41,346 nucleotides of DNA. Origin: Gammaproteobacteria bacterium (GTDB taxonomy: Bacteria > Pseudomonadota > Gammaproteobacteria > Steroidobacterales > Steroidobacteraceae). The DNA lies in the NCBI GenBank assembly GCA_027452045.1, contig DAIDHH010000090.1:1-41346 (forward strand), written 5' to 3'. The notes beneath the pieces were generated by a model. The model saw only the letters and a list, made by a program, of their open reading frames with translations. It did not search any database and was not told the origin of the DNA. This document shows positions 1 through 8,405 of this stretch, in pieces (positions within the stretch are counted from its first letter, which is position 1; each line of letters begins with the position of its first letter). The position numbers were made by a program, and so were the translations under genes.

Positions 1-601
1 GGCCGAGGGCCGCGAGCTTCTGCGGGTCGAGCCAGATCCGCATGGCGTAGTCGCCCCCGCCGAAGATCTGCACGTCCCCCATGCCCGGCAGGCGCTTGAG
101 CACGTCGCGAACGTTGCGCACCGCGTAATTGCGCAGGAACAACGTGCTGAAGCGGTTGTCCGGCGAATAGAGGTGGACCACCATGGTCAGATTCGGCGAG
201 CTCTTGGTGGTGGTGACCCCGAGCGAGCGCACCTCTGAGGGCAGGCGTGGCAGCGCCTGCGAGATGCGGTTCTGCACGTGCACCTGCGCCTGATCGATGT
301 CCGTTCCGACCTTGAACGTGATAGTGAGCGCGAGCGAGCCATCCATGGAGGACGTCGAGGACATATAGAGCATGTTCTTGACGCCGACGATGGCCTGCTC
401 GAGCGGCTCGGCGACCGTCTGGGCGATGACCTTCGGGTTCGCACCCGGGTAGGACGCGCGCACGATCACAGACGGCGGCACGACCTCGGGATACTCGCTG
501 ATCGGCAGCCGGAACAGCGCGATGAGCCCCGCGATGGTGACGAAGGTGGAGAGCACCGCCGCGAAGATCGGGCGGTCGATGAAGTAATGCGACAGTTTCA
601 C
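1..601 (-). CDS. RND efflux pump inner-membrane transporter, N-terminal part (runs off window)
   Basis: Proton-driven inner-membrane pump of a tripartite AcrB/MexB-type (HAE1) drug exporter. Reading on the minus strand from a GTG at 601 gives about 200 residues beginning VKLSHYFIDRPIFAAVLSTF, the usual short cytoplasmic start plus first membrane helix. The porter-domain signature follows: YPGANPKVIAQTVAEPLEQ, then SSMDGSLALTITF and QVHVQNRISQALPRLP. The rest of a roughly 1,050-residue protein lies left of base 1. The GTG overlaps the TGA of the adaptor gene (GTGA), so the two are translationally coupled and form one operon. No outer-membrane channel gene is visible, but it could lie beyond the edge. 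The class is certain; the substrate cannot be read from this fragment. Confidence 0.93.
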   Translation of the reverse strand, partial: MKLSHYFIDRPIFAAVLSTFVTIAGLIALFRLPISEYPEVVPPSVIVRASYPGANPKVIAQTVAEPLEQAIVGVKNMLYMSSTSSMDGSLALTITFKVGTDIDQAQVHVQNRISQALPRLPSEVRSLGVTTTKSSPNLTMVVHLYSPDNRFSTLFLRNYAVRNVRDVLKRLPGMGDVQIFGGGDYAMRIWLDPQKLAALG

Positions 602-1851
602 TGGAGCGTTCCGTTCGAGGCGCCCGCGCCGCGGCGCGTGGCATGCGTATCGTTGCGGGCCACCATGGCGCCCCGCGGGCGATCCCCGCCCATGGCGATG
701 AGCTGCGGGCTCACCTGCATCCCGGGCCGTACCCGCATCAGACCTTTGATGACGATGGTCTCACCGGGCTTCAGTCCGCTGCGCACCACGCGCAGGCCAT
801 CGACCATGGGACCGAGATGCACGGCGCGGTACTGCAATTGGTTCTCAGGCCCCAGGACGAGCACGTACTGGGCGGTTTGGTTGGTGCCGACCGCGCTGTC
901 GTTGATGAGCACCGCGGGATAGTGGTCGTTGCCGATCAGCTTCACGCGCGCGAACAGTCCCGGCACGAATTGGCCATCCGGATTGGCGAGCAGTGCGCGG
1001 GCGCGGATGGTGCCGGTGTTCGCATCGAGCGCATTGTCCATGAAGACGAGACGGCCCTCGTGGGGATAGCCGTGCTCATCGTCCAGCCCGACATACACGG
1101 GATTACCTAGTGCGCCGCTGCGCTGGCTCGCGCCACCGTCCTCGCGGCCATCGAGACGTGCGTACTTCTCGAACCTCAGATACGCCTGCTCGTCGGCATT
1201 GAACGACACGTAGATCGGATTGAGCGATACGATCGTGGTGAGCTGCGTACGCCCGCTTGTCACGAGATTACCCACCGTGACGATTGCGCGGCTGACTCGG
1301 CCCGAGATCGGAGCGGTCACACGCGTGAAGGTCAGATTGAGGGCCGCGGCGTCCCGGGCGGCCTCGGCCGCTTCGACGTCCGCCGCCGCCTGACGGGCAT
1401 TGGCGATGCGGGTATCGAATTCGTCCTTGGATATCGCGCGCGCCGCGAGCAGCTTCACCGCTCGTATCCGCTCCGCGCGCGCAAGCCCGAGCGCCGCGCG
1501 CGCCTGATCGAGCTGCGCCTTGGCGCGCAGATACGCGGCCTGGTACGGGCGGGGATCGATGACGAACAGCAACTGCCCCTTGTGAACCTCGCTACCATCG
1601 GTGAAGTCGACGGATGAAATGTATCCCGTGACCCGTGGACGCACGCTCACGTGATGCACCGCCTCGAATCGGCCGGTGAAGGACTGCGAATCCGTGACGA
1701 TGCGCGAGATGACGCGCGCGACCGCGACCCGCGGCGGCGGCGCAGCGGCGGCGGCCTGCTCGGCTGCCTGATTGCGCGCGCAGCCGGCAAGGACGATTGC
1801 GCTCGCGATGGCGGCGATGACGCCTGTCGAAAAGGTGAGTCGATGGTGCAC
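598..1851 (-). CDS. RND efflux periplasmic adaptor lipoprotein (AcrA/MexA type)
   Basis: Membrane fusion protein linking the RND pump to an outer-membrane channel. The 417-residue product starts with a lipoprotein signal: basic MHHR, a hydrophobic stretch and the lipobox LAGC with Cys24 as the lipid-modified residue. It then shows the beta-barrel/lipoyl half (VRPRVTGYISSVDFTDGSEV, with LLFVIDPRPY), a coiled-coil hairpin rich in Ala/Arg (about 105-170) and the returning lipoyl strand TAPISGRVSRAIVTVGNLV. Length is normal for the family. The start is a GTG at 1851 with GGGGAG about 6 nt upstream. The stop overlaps the start of the pump gene. The promoter must lie in 1852-2102. No regulator gene is adjacent in this window. 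Confidence 0.93.
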   Translation of the reverse strand: MHHRLTFSTGVIAAIASAIVLAGCARNQAAEQAAAAAPPPRVAVARVISRIVTDSQSFTGRFEAVHHVSVRPRVTGYISSVDFTDGSEVHKGQLLFVIDPRPYQAAYLRAKAQLDQARAALGLARAERIRAVKLLAARAISKDEFDTRIANARQAAADVEAAEAARDAAALNLTFTRVTAPISGRVSRAIVTVGNLVTSGRTQLTTIVSLNPIYVSFNADEQAYLRFEKYARLDGREDGGASQRSGALGNPVYVGLDDEHGYPHEGRLVFMDNALDANTGTIRARALLANPDGQFVPGLFARVKLIGNDHYPAVLINDSAVGTNQTAQYVLVLGPENQLQYRAVHLGPMVDGLRVVRSGLKPGETIVIKGLMRVRPGMQVSPQLIAMGGDRPRGAMVARNDTHATRRGAGASNGTLQ

Positions 1852-2102
1852 TGAGGTCTCCCCGGATGATCCTTGACCTGTACGACACGGCTCGGCGAGC
1901 AGTGCGTCGATGAAATGTAAGTGCGGAAAGCACGTATCGTATGGTTCGCGAGGCAGAGCCTGGAGGCATCAGTGGGTAGGTGGAGGCCTCTCTCGTATGA
2001 GGGGGGGGGCAAGTCTGAACGGCGATCCGACGCGCGCTTCGATCAGTGTCGCGTTGACACGAGTGCTGTATGCGACGGGACGAGGGGGTGACGCGCGGGC
2101 CG
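1852..2102. other. Intergenic region upstream of the efflux operon
   Basis: 251 bp between the end of tamB and the start of the adaptor gene; both flanking genes point left, so this holds the efflux promoter. No convincing ORF. Visible structure: a run of nine G at 2001-2009; an inverted repeat GTGTC-N5-GACAC at 2046-2060; a shorter one GTGC-N5-GCAC at 1921-1933, either of which could be a repressor half-site pair. No U-rich terminator follows tamB. Promoter hexamers are too weak to place. Confidence 0.4.
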
Positions 2103-5100
2103 TCAATACTCGATCTGGTAGGTGAGTCCGATGCTGCTCCCCGGATCGTTCTCCGGAGTGGTCCCTTGAGCGGTCGCCGTGCCGTTGCCGAGACGCGTTT
2201 GCAGCTTCACATGCCGGGTCAGGTTGATGTCGACACGGACCTGGCTGGTGCCGAGAGTCGTCTGCGTCGCGGCGACATACACCCTGTTCGAGATGTACTT
2301 TCCGGCGGTGACGCTCGCTCCTGCCGTCTGGCCGGTCCCCGTGGCCCCGGGGCGCGCGGCGCCTCCCACCGACAAGGTGTTGAGCCCGAGGCCCTTCTTG
2401 ATCCAGGTGAGCGGATTCCAGCTGCTGCCCCCTCCTCCACCGACGCCCCCCAGGCTCGCAAGCGCCGCTCCGGTCTGCGCCAGCTGCAAAGCCGTGAGCT
2501 GCGATGCGGGCTTGCCGAAGAGCAGCAGGCCGAGGAGGTCGTCCTGGGGAAGCGGCGGGCTGCTCGAGAGCGAGATCGTCGGGGAGTCCGCGTACCCCGT
2601 GATGCGCAACCTCACCGTCGTGGGTGATGGGGACATGACGCTCGTCTGCGCGAGGAAATCGAGCGTGGGGTCGATCCTGCCCTTCAAGCCCTCGCCGTTG
2701 AAGCTCACCCGTCCGCTGTTGAAGTTGAGCGTCGTGCCGGCCAATGAGAACGTGCCGCGAACCAGTGAGAAGCCGCCACCCACCCCGGGATTGGCGCTCG
2801 TGCCGGTGAGCTCGAGTCTGCCCCCGAGCTGTGCATCGAGCCCCCTGCCCTGGACGAAAATGGCGTCCGGAGCCTGCAGGGTGACGCCCAGGCCGATGAC
2901 GAGCGGCCGCCTGGCCGGCGCGGTCCGGATGGCCGCGCCCGGGCGAATCACGTCGAGGGTGGCGACATTCGGCGGGAACCCGTTCGGAACCATGATCGAG
3001 GCCCGGTTGATGTGTACCGTGCCGCTCACGTCGATGCGCCGGCGCAGAGTTCCCGCCACGCGCAGCCGGGCGTCGAGGTTCGCAGTCAGGATATCGCTCG
3101 TGACCGGCTGGATGTGGTGAGCCGAGATGGACACCTCGACCGGCATCTGCGGCTCGAGCACACCGATCGAGCCTTGCGCAGTGAGCTCACCCGGGCCGGC
3201 GCGCGCCGTCAGACTCTCGATCTTGAGGACGCCCTTGGCGCCCACCAGCCGTGCGTTGATCTCGCCCAGGTGAACACCTTCGGCATAGTCGCGCAAATCG
3301 CCGTTCGCGAGTTCGACCGTGCCTCTGATCTGCGGTGCGCGCGCCACGCCGGTCACCGTGGCATCGACCGTCAGCCTTCCCGCAGCCCGCTCACCGCGCG
3401 CCTCGAGGATGGGATTCATGAGCGCCGCATCCAGACTGCCGTCAAGCTTCAAGGCCACCGTACCGCTGGCGTTGAGCGGCGCCCGTCCGCTCAAGGTGAG
3501 CCGCGAGGAACGCCCGGCGTCGAGTTGTGCGGATACATCCGCGACGTTGCCGCGCAGCCGTGCGGAGGCACGGGCCTCGAGCGCGGACAGCCCTTCGGCG
3601 GCCGCATTGGCAAATCTCAGATCCTTGATCTCGAGCGACGCCTGTCCCTCGGGCGCCGCGCGGCTTCCCTCGAGACGGGCCTCGGCATCGAGCGAGCCTT
3701 GCGCCAGAAGATGAGGCACGAATACGTTGGCAAGTGCCGCATCGAGGTGTCGAATGGACAGGCGACAATCGAGCGCGGGAGCAAGCTCGCCGTCGAGCGC
3801 AAGAACGGCCTTCTGCATGCCGAGCCGCACGTGCTTCACTTCGAGACCGCGTGCGAACACCACGCTCGCCGGCGACAGCAACCGGGCGGCCTCGCCTCGA
3901 TAGCGTCCCTCGAGTCGCTCCAGATCGAGTGTTCGGGTGGCAATGTCGAGCCGCGCCGCGGCTTCGAGCGTCGCCGGCGCGCCACGGATGTCGCGCGAGT
4001 GAATCATGAGCTCGAGGGGCAGCGCGTCGATCGGACCGGAGCCTGACAGGCGCACGCTGCCGGAAAAGCCGGCTGTTGCGATGTTGCGGGCCTCGAGATC
4101 GATGCGCGCGTGTGTGCGGCGCGCCCCGGGCGTCAGCGTCGCGCTCCCTTCGACACTGCCAGAGAGGGCGGTTCCGATGAGGGGCTCAAGATCGGCCAGC
4201 CGGTCGATGCGCCAGCGCAGGCTTCCGCGGCCCGCGGCGAGGCCGGGACCTGCGGTCAGATCCCCATCTGCCGCGAAGCTCTTCCACTGCGCGCGTCGGA
4301 TGACGACGTGGAATGCGCGGTCCGCCATCCGCTCGAGCGAGCCATCGAGCCTGAGGGGTGCGCCGTCGAATTCGCCCTGAGCGCGCGCCGTCACACGGGG
4401 CGCCCCGGGAAGTCCCCGCGCCTGAACGCTGGCATCGATCGCTCCGGGAGGCGATCCACGGAGGGAGAGTCTCGATCGGATCCGCAAGCGCGCCACCAGG
4501 GACTTCGGTGTCCCTTGGGTCGTCCCGCGAATCTCGAGCGAGCCCGAGGCCGCGGGGGAAACGAGCGCCAGATCCGGCAATGCGATCTGCCAGCGAGCCT
4601 GCAGCGCGCGTATGGGATTCGGCGCATGCGGCGCGGAGCGTTCCGCGCTGCCCGTTGCAGTCACCGACAGCGCCCGTCCCGAGAGCTCCAGACGCTCGAT
4701 CTCGGCGGTCGTCCCGCTCACGACTCCCACGAGACGCAGCGTCGCATGAGCACCGAGCAGTCGGGCGGTAACGCCTGATCCATTGAGAGCGCCCGTCCCG
4801 CTCACCTCGAGACGGGTCGTCGCGCCCGACTCGGCTACCGTGCCAGAGAAGCCAAGCGTGCCGCCGATGTCCTCATGGTAGAGCGCCGCGAGTGGCGCGA
4901 TGTCGGGCAACTGCAGAGCGAATCGCACGCTTCGGGCACCGCTCGTGAGGGCCTGCGCACGGAGGCTGAACAAGCGGTGCGTCGCCTGCAACGTTAGCGG
5001 CCGGCCCGCCTCATCGAGGTGCAGCGTCGCGGCCAGATCGAGCGGCGAGCCCTGCAAGAGCCCCGGGTGGGGCCCGGGCAGCGCGATGCCGCCGGCAAGC

Positions 5101-6095
5101 GCATGCATCCTGAGCGTGCGGCCGTCACCGGTCAGACTCGCTGTGAGCGTCTCGATCCGCATGCCATCGGGAAGGCGCAGCCCCCTTACATCGAGCGAGC
5201 CGGTGGTGAGCGGCGCGGACACCGGCCCGCGCCAACGACCCCTGAGCGCGATGCTCCGCCAGGAAAGGTCCGGTCGCGGCATCATTGCCGGGGAGGTCAG
5301 CGCGTAAGTCAGCTCGGCCGCGCGATGCTCGAGGTCGAGGGTTCCACCGGCCCTCGCGCGCATCGCTCCAATGCGCCCATCGAGGCGCAGTTGCTCGGCG
5401 TTTCGCGGTCCGGTGAGACTCGCCTGAACCGACACTGCGCCAAGACCGGGAAGATCCACCAGGTGTTCGATCGGACCTCCGGCGGGCTCCTCGAGCCTCG
5501 CGCGGCCAGTCATATGCGAAGGCGCGATGTGCAGGGTGAGCTCGTAGTCACCGGTGCCATTGGTGCGGCGCGCCAGGAGCCGTGCCCGCAGGTCCTCCAT
5601 CGACCGGTAGTGCAGGCTTCCTTGAAGGGTCAGGAGCGCTTTCGTACCGGCGGCCGCAGGCTCCAGATCCAGCGTGTGGATGCTCGCCCGGTCGAGGTCG
5701 ATGGCCGGCAGATGGGCGCTGCCGCCCGAGCGGGCCGGCGAGGGGGCACTGCGAGGGCGCCGCACGAGAGTCAACCGACCGACGTCAAGCTGCTCGACGT
5801 GCAGGTCCCAGGCGAGCAGCGCAAGCGGCGACCATCGCAGGGAAACACCGCTCGCGGTCATCCAGGGCCCCGCGGCGTCGCTAATAGAAAGCCTCGCTAT
5901 GTGGATCCGGGACGGAAACTCTCCCCCGAGGCCGGCGATGCGCACGCGCCCCGAGGTGAGGCTCGCCGTCTCGCGCTCGAGAAGACTGCGCCCGCCCGCG
6001 GTGTTGCCTATCACGATCAGCACGCCGGCGAGCAGCAGCGCCACCAGCACCAATCCCGCGAGGCTCCACGCCGCGATGCGCAACGCGCGATGCAT
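2103..6095 (-). CDS. tamB: Translocation and assembly module subunit TamB
   Basis: Inner-membrane-anchored, periplasm-spanning partner of TamA, a member of the AsmA-like/bridge-like lipid transfer protein group implicated in outer-membrane protein insertion and phospholipid transport. The 1,330-residue product has a single N-terminal signal anchor (about residues 8-32, very Leu/Val/Ala-rich), then RETASLTSGRVRIAGLGGEF, typical of TamB starts. The long middle is repetitive amphipathic beta-strand sequence. The C-terminal TamB domain (DUF490) ends in TYQIEY with an aromatic last residue, and includes LSSSPPLPQDDLLGLLLFGK, a well conserved block. Length is similar to other TamB proteins (about 1,260 in E. 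coli). Its ATG shares one base with the tamA stop (TGATG), so it is the second gene of a tamAB operon. Confidence 0.95.
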   Translation of the reverse strand: MHRALRIAAWSLAGLVLVALLLAGVLIVIGNTAGGRSLLERETASLTSGRVRIAGLGGEFPSRIHIARLSISDAAGPWMTASGVSLRWSPLALLAWDLHVEQLDVGRLTLVRRPRSAPSPARSGGSAHLPAIDLDRASIHTLDLEPAAAGTKALLTLQGSLHYRSMEDLRARLLARRTNGTGDYELTLHIAPSHMTGRARLEEPAGGPIEHLVDLPGLGAVSVQASLTGPRNAEQLRLDGRIGAMRARAGGTLDLEHRAAELTYALTSPAMMPRPDLSWRSIALRGRWRGPVSAPLTTGSLDVRGLRLPDGMRIETLTASLTGDGRTLRMHALAGGIALPGPHPGLLQGSPLDLAATLHLDEAGRPLTLQATHRLFSLRAQALTSGARSVRFALQLPDIAPLAALYHEDIGGTLGFSGTVAESGATTRLEVSGTGALNGSGVTARLLGAHATLRLVGVVSGTTAEIERLELSGRALSVTATGSAERSAPHAPNPIRALQARWQIALPDLALVSPAASGSLEIRGTTQGTPKSLVARLRIRSRLSLRGSPPGAIDASVQARGLPGAPRVTARAQGEFDGAPLRLDGSLERMADRAFHVVIRRAQWKSFAADGDLTAGPGLAAGRGSLRWRIDRLADLEPLIGTALSGSVEGSATLTPGARRTHARIDLEARNIATAGFSGSVRLSGSGPIDALPLELMIHSRDIRGAPATLEAAARLDIATRTLDLERLEGRYRGEAARLLSPASVVFARGLEVKHVRLGMQKAVLALDGELAPALDCRLSIRHLDAALANVFVPHLLAQGSLDAEARLEGSRAAPEGQASLEIKDLRFANAAAEGLSALEARASARLRGNVADVSAQLDAGRSSRLTLSGRAPLNASGTVALKLDGSLDAALMNPILEARGERAAGRLTVDATVTGVARAPQIRGTVELANGDLRDYAEGVHLGEINARLVGAKGVLKIESLTARAGPGELTAQGSIGVLEPQMPVEVSISAHHIQPVTSDILTANLDARLRVAGTLRRRIDVSGTVHINRASIMVPNGFPPNVATLDVIRPGAAIRTAPARRPLVIGLGVTLQAPDAIFVQGRGLDAQLGGRLELTGTSANPGVGGGFSLVRGTFSLAGTTLNFNSGRVSFNGEGLKGRIDPTLDFLAQTSVMSPSPTTVRLRITGYADSPTISLSSSPPLPQDDLLGLLLFGKPASQLTALQLAQTGAALASLGGVGGGGGSSWNPLTWIKKGLGLNTLSVGGAARPGATGTGQTAGASVTAGKYISNRVYVAATQTTLGTSQVRVDINLTRHVKLQTRLGNGTATAQGTTPENDPGSSIGLTYQIEY

Positions 6096-8071
6096 CAGAA
6101 CGCCTGACCGAGGCCGATATAGACCTCGAACCGATCGTCATTCGGGCGCCGATGCACCGGCAGGGCGACATCGAACCGGATGGGTCCGATGGAGGTGTAG
6201 TAGCGCACACCCGTTCCCATGCCCACCCGGTAGACGCCTCCTGAGGCGCGCGAGACACCGCCGCAGGATGAGCTCGAAGCTCCCGTCCCGCGACAGGAGG
6301 CGCTCGAAACCCCTCCGGCATCGACGAAGGCCACAATACCGAAGTTACGGCCGACTCGCTGGCGCAGCTCGAGATTGAGCGCCTGCATGTTCGTTCCCCC
6401 GGTGGGATTGCCGTCCGCAAACTCCGGGCCGACCGACTGATAGCGGTAGCCGCGCACGGTGCCGCTGCCACCGGCGTAGAAGCGCTGATCGGGCGGGAGG
6501 CTGAACTGCGATGCGCCCACGGCCACACCGGCCATGAGCCTGGCGGCGATCACGGTACGTCCGGCGGGATCGGACGGCAGGAGCCGGTGCAGATCGTAGT
6601 AGGTCGCGAGAGTCCCCTGCAGGATGATGAACACCTGGTTGGTGACGCCGCTCGATGCCGTCGGGGCACCGCGCGACAGGGTCGGCGACACGTTTAACGA
6701 GATCCTGAAGCCATGCGTCGGGTCCAACAGGGGCGAGGCCAGATCCGTCGAGTCGAAGCGCGCGGCGAGGGGGAGCGACAGCAGATCGTAATCGTAGTGT
6801 TGGCTCTCCTGGTCGATGATCTCATGCTCGTATGCGAGGCCTGCGCTCGCCTGCCACCTGGCCGAGAGCTTGCGGCTGAGCGTCGTGCCGAGCGTCTCAC
6901 CCGTCTGGGTGTAGGCCTGCAGCGCCTGCCGCAATCCCCGGACCGAAAACCCGAGAGTTTGGCCGCGCCGCTTGAAATCAGGGATCGAATACCCGATCCG
7001 GGCGTCGTAGCCGAGCCCGGTGCTCGCCGTGCCGCCCAGATTGATGGCCTGCGCCGAGACCTCGAGCCGCTCGCCGTTACCGAAGGCGTTGCGATCGCTC
7101 CAATGAACACCCGCGCTGCCCCCGAGATCGCTCGAGTAGGCGGCGGAGAGGCCGACCGTGTGACGCCTGCTCTCGGCGACCGTGAAGGTGATGGGCACCC
7201 GCCCTGCCGGATCGGGCTTGCCCAGCCGGACACTGACCGTGGAGAACAGGCCAAGCGCGAGGAGGTCCTGCCGGGCCCGCTCGACTGTCGCCGCGTCGTA
7301 CAGCTCGCCGCTGTGCACGAGGAGCCGGCGCCTGAGGAGCGCCGGATGGACTGCCTTGAGTCCCTCGATGCGGATGCCTCCGATGCGCACACGCTCGCCG
7401 GTCTTCACCTGGAAAACCAGATTGAGGATGTGCTGTTGCGGCACTTCATAGGCCACCGGCTTGCGAACCTTCGCGAACGCGTAGCCGGCGTCCTGCAGCG
7501 CATCCTGCAGGCGCATCCCGGCCGCGAGCACCTCGGATGCCACCGCCGGGGCGCCCGGCTTAAGGCCGAGCGCCTTTTCCATCCCCTTCGGCAGTGCACC
7601 CTTGATGTCGATGCGCCCCACGTGAAACAGGGGACCGAGCGTGGGACGGATCTTGACACGCGCACTGCTGCTCTTGGGCAGCGCGGTCAGGGCATCGCCC
7701 AAGCCCGCGCTGTCGAGCGCCATCCCGTTGATCGTGATCGCGATCCTGCCCTGGTAGTACCCGAAGCTCTCCAGAACCGTCCGCAGCCGGCCCACATCGC
7801 CCCGTGCGCGCGCGATAAGGCCATAAGGGTCTACCGGAGCCGCGGTGCGCAGTGTCTCGAGCTGCGAGGTCAACTTCATCGTGGAATCGATGGTGCCGTC
7901 GCCCGAGGGTACCCAGTCGACCTGATAGGGCTGCGGATTGGCGGCGCTCGCGCGAGGCGCGCCGAGCAACGCGCAGGCCGCGAGCGGGGCAAGTGCGAGG
8001 ACAGCCCGCGCCGGCGCGAATCGACGGCCACGGCTCGGCGCTCGTATCCCGGTTTCCTGGCTGAGGTGCAT
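6095..8071 (-). CDS. tamA: Outer-membrane translocation and assembly module TamA (Omp85 family)
   Basis: Omp85-type outer-membrane barrel that works with TamB. I start it at the ATG at 8071 (MHLSQETG...), which gives 658 residues: an N-terminal signal with hydrophobic core ending near APRASAAN, three POTRA-like repeats (about 45-320; for example LESFGYYQGRI, then ALQDAGYAFAKV), and a C-terminal 16-strand-type barrel. The barrel carries the Omp85 loop-6 motif as VRGYRYQSVGP, and the last residue is Phe (GLGQAF), as expected for BAM-dependent insertion. The frame is open a further 152 codons upstream, but that stretch is Arg-rich, has no signal peptide in the right place and looks non-coding. 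The gene is somewhat longer than the 577-residue E. coli protein, mostly at the N-terminus. Confidence 0.94.
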   Translation of the reverse strand: MHLSQETGIRAPSRGRRFAPARAVLALAPLAACALLGAPRASAANPQPYQVDWVPSGDGTIDSTMKLTSQLETLRTAAPVDPYGLIARARGDVGRLRTVLESFGYYQGRIAITINGMALDSAGLGDALTALPKSSSARVKIRPTLGPLFHVGRIDIKGALPKGMEKALGLKPGAPAVASEVLAAGMRLQDALQDAGYAFAKVRKPVAYEVPQQHILNLVFQVKTGERVRIGGIRIEGLKAVHPALLRRRLLVHSGELYDAATVERARQDLLALGLFSTVSVRLGKPDPAGRVPITFTVAESRRHTVGLSAAYSSDLGGSAGVHWSDRNAFGNGERLEVSAQAINLGGTASTGLGYDARIGYSIPDFKRRGQTLGFSVRGLRQALQAYTQTGETLGTTLSRKLSARWQASAGLAYEHEIIDQESQHYDYDLLSLPLAARFDSTDLASPLLDPTHGFRISLNVSPTLSRGAPTASSGVTNQVFIILQGTLATYYDLHRLLPSDPAGRTVIAARLMAGVAVGASQFSLPPDQRFYAGGSGTVRGYRYQSVGPEFADGNPTGGTNMQALNLELRQRVGRNFGIVAFVDAGGVSSASCRGTGASSSSCGGVSRASGGVYRVGMGTGVRYYTSIGPIRFDVALPVHRRPNDDRFEVYIGLGQAF

Positions 8072-8405
8072 CACTTCATCGAGAACACATGGGAGGCCCC
8101 ATTGTGGCAGCTCGGGGCGCCGGCCGACGCTCCGAGGCCGCCGCCCGGCTCCATGCCGCGGGCATTGCCGCATCCGGCGTCGCCTCGGGCAGACGCCGCG
8201 GGCCGCCCGGAGGCGATCCATGCCGAGGCGGCAAAGTCCTGGACAGATTCGACCATCGGGGCGCAAGGCTCCGCCAAACCCTCCGACACCTCTCCCGATC
8301 AAGGAAAACAACACCAACGCGCGGCGCACGGCTCCCTCCATGGCCGAAGACGCCCTCCCCAAACACAAGGGGTCGCATCCGCCGGCGGCGCGGTAAGGTT
8401 CGCGG
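8072..8405. other. Intergenic region between the M13 peptidase gene and tamA
   Basis: 334 bp between two genes on the minus strand, so it should contain the tamA promoter. I translated both strands and recognise nothing. A minus-strand 72-codon frame (8289-8071) ends with a TGATG overlap onto the tamA start, the same geometry as tamA/tamB, but its composition (Gly, Ala and Arg rich, no motif) gives no support for a real protein. No clear terminator follows the peptidase gene. Confidence 0.4.
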
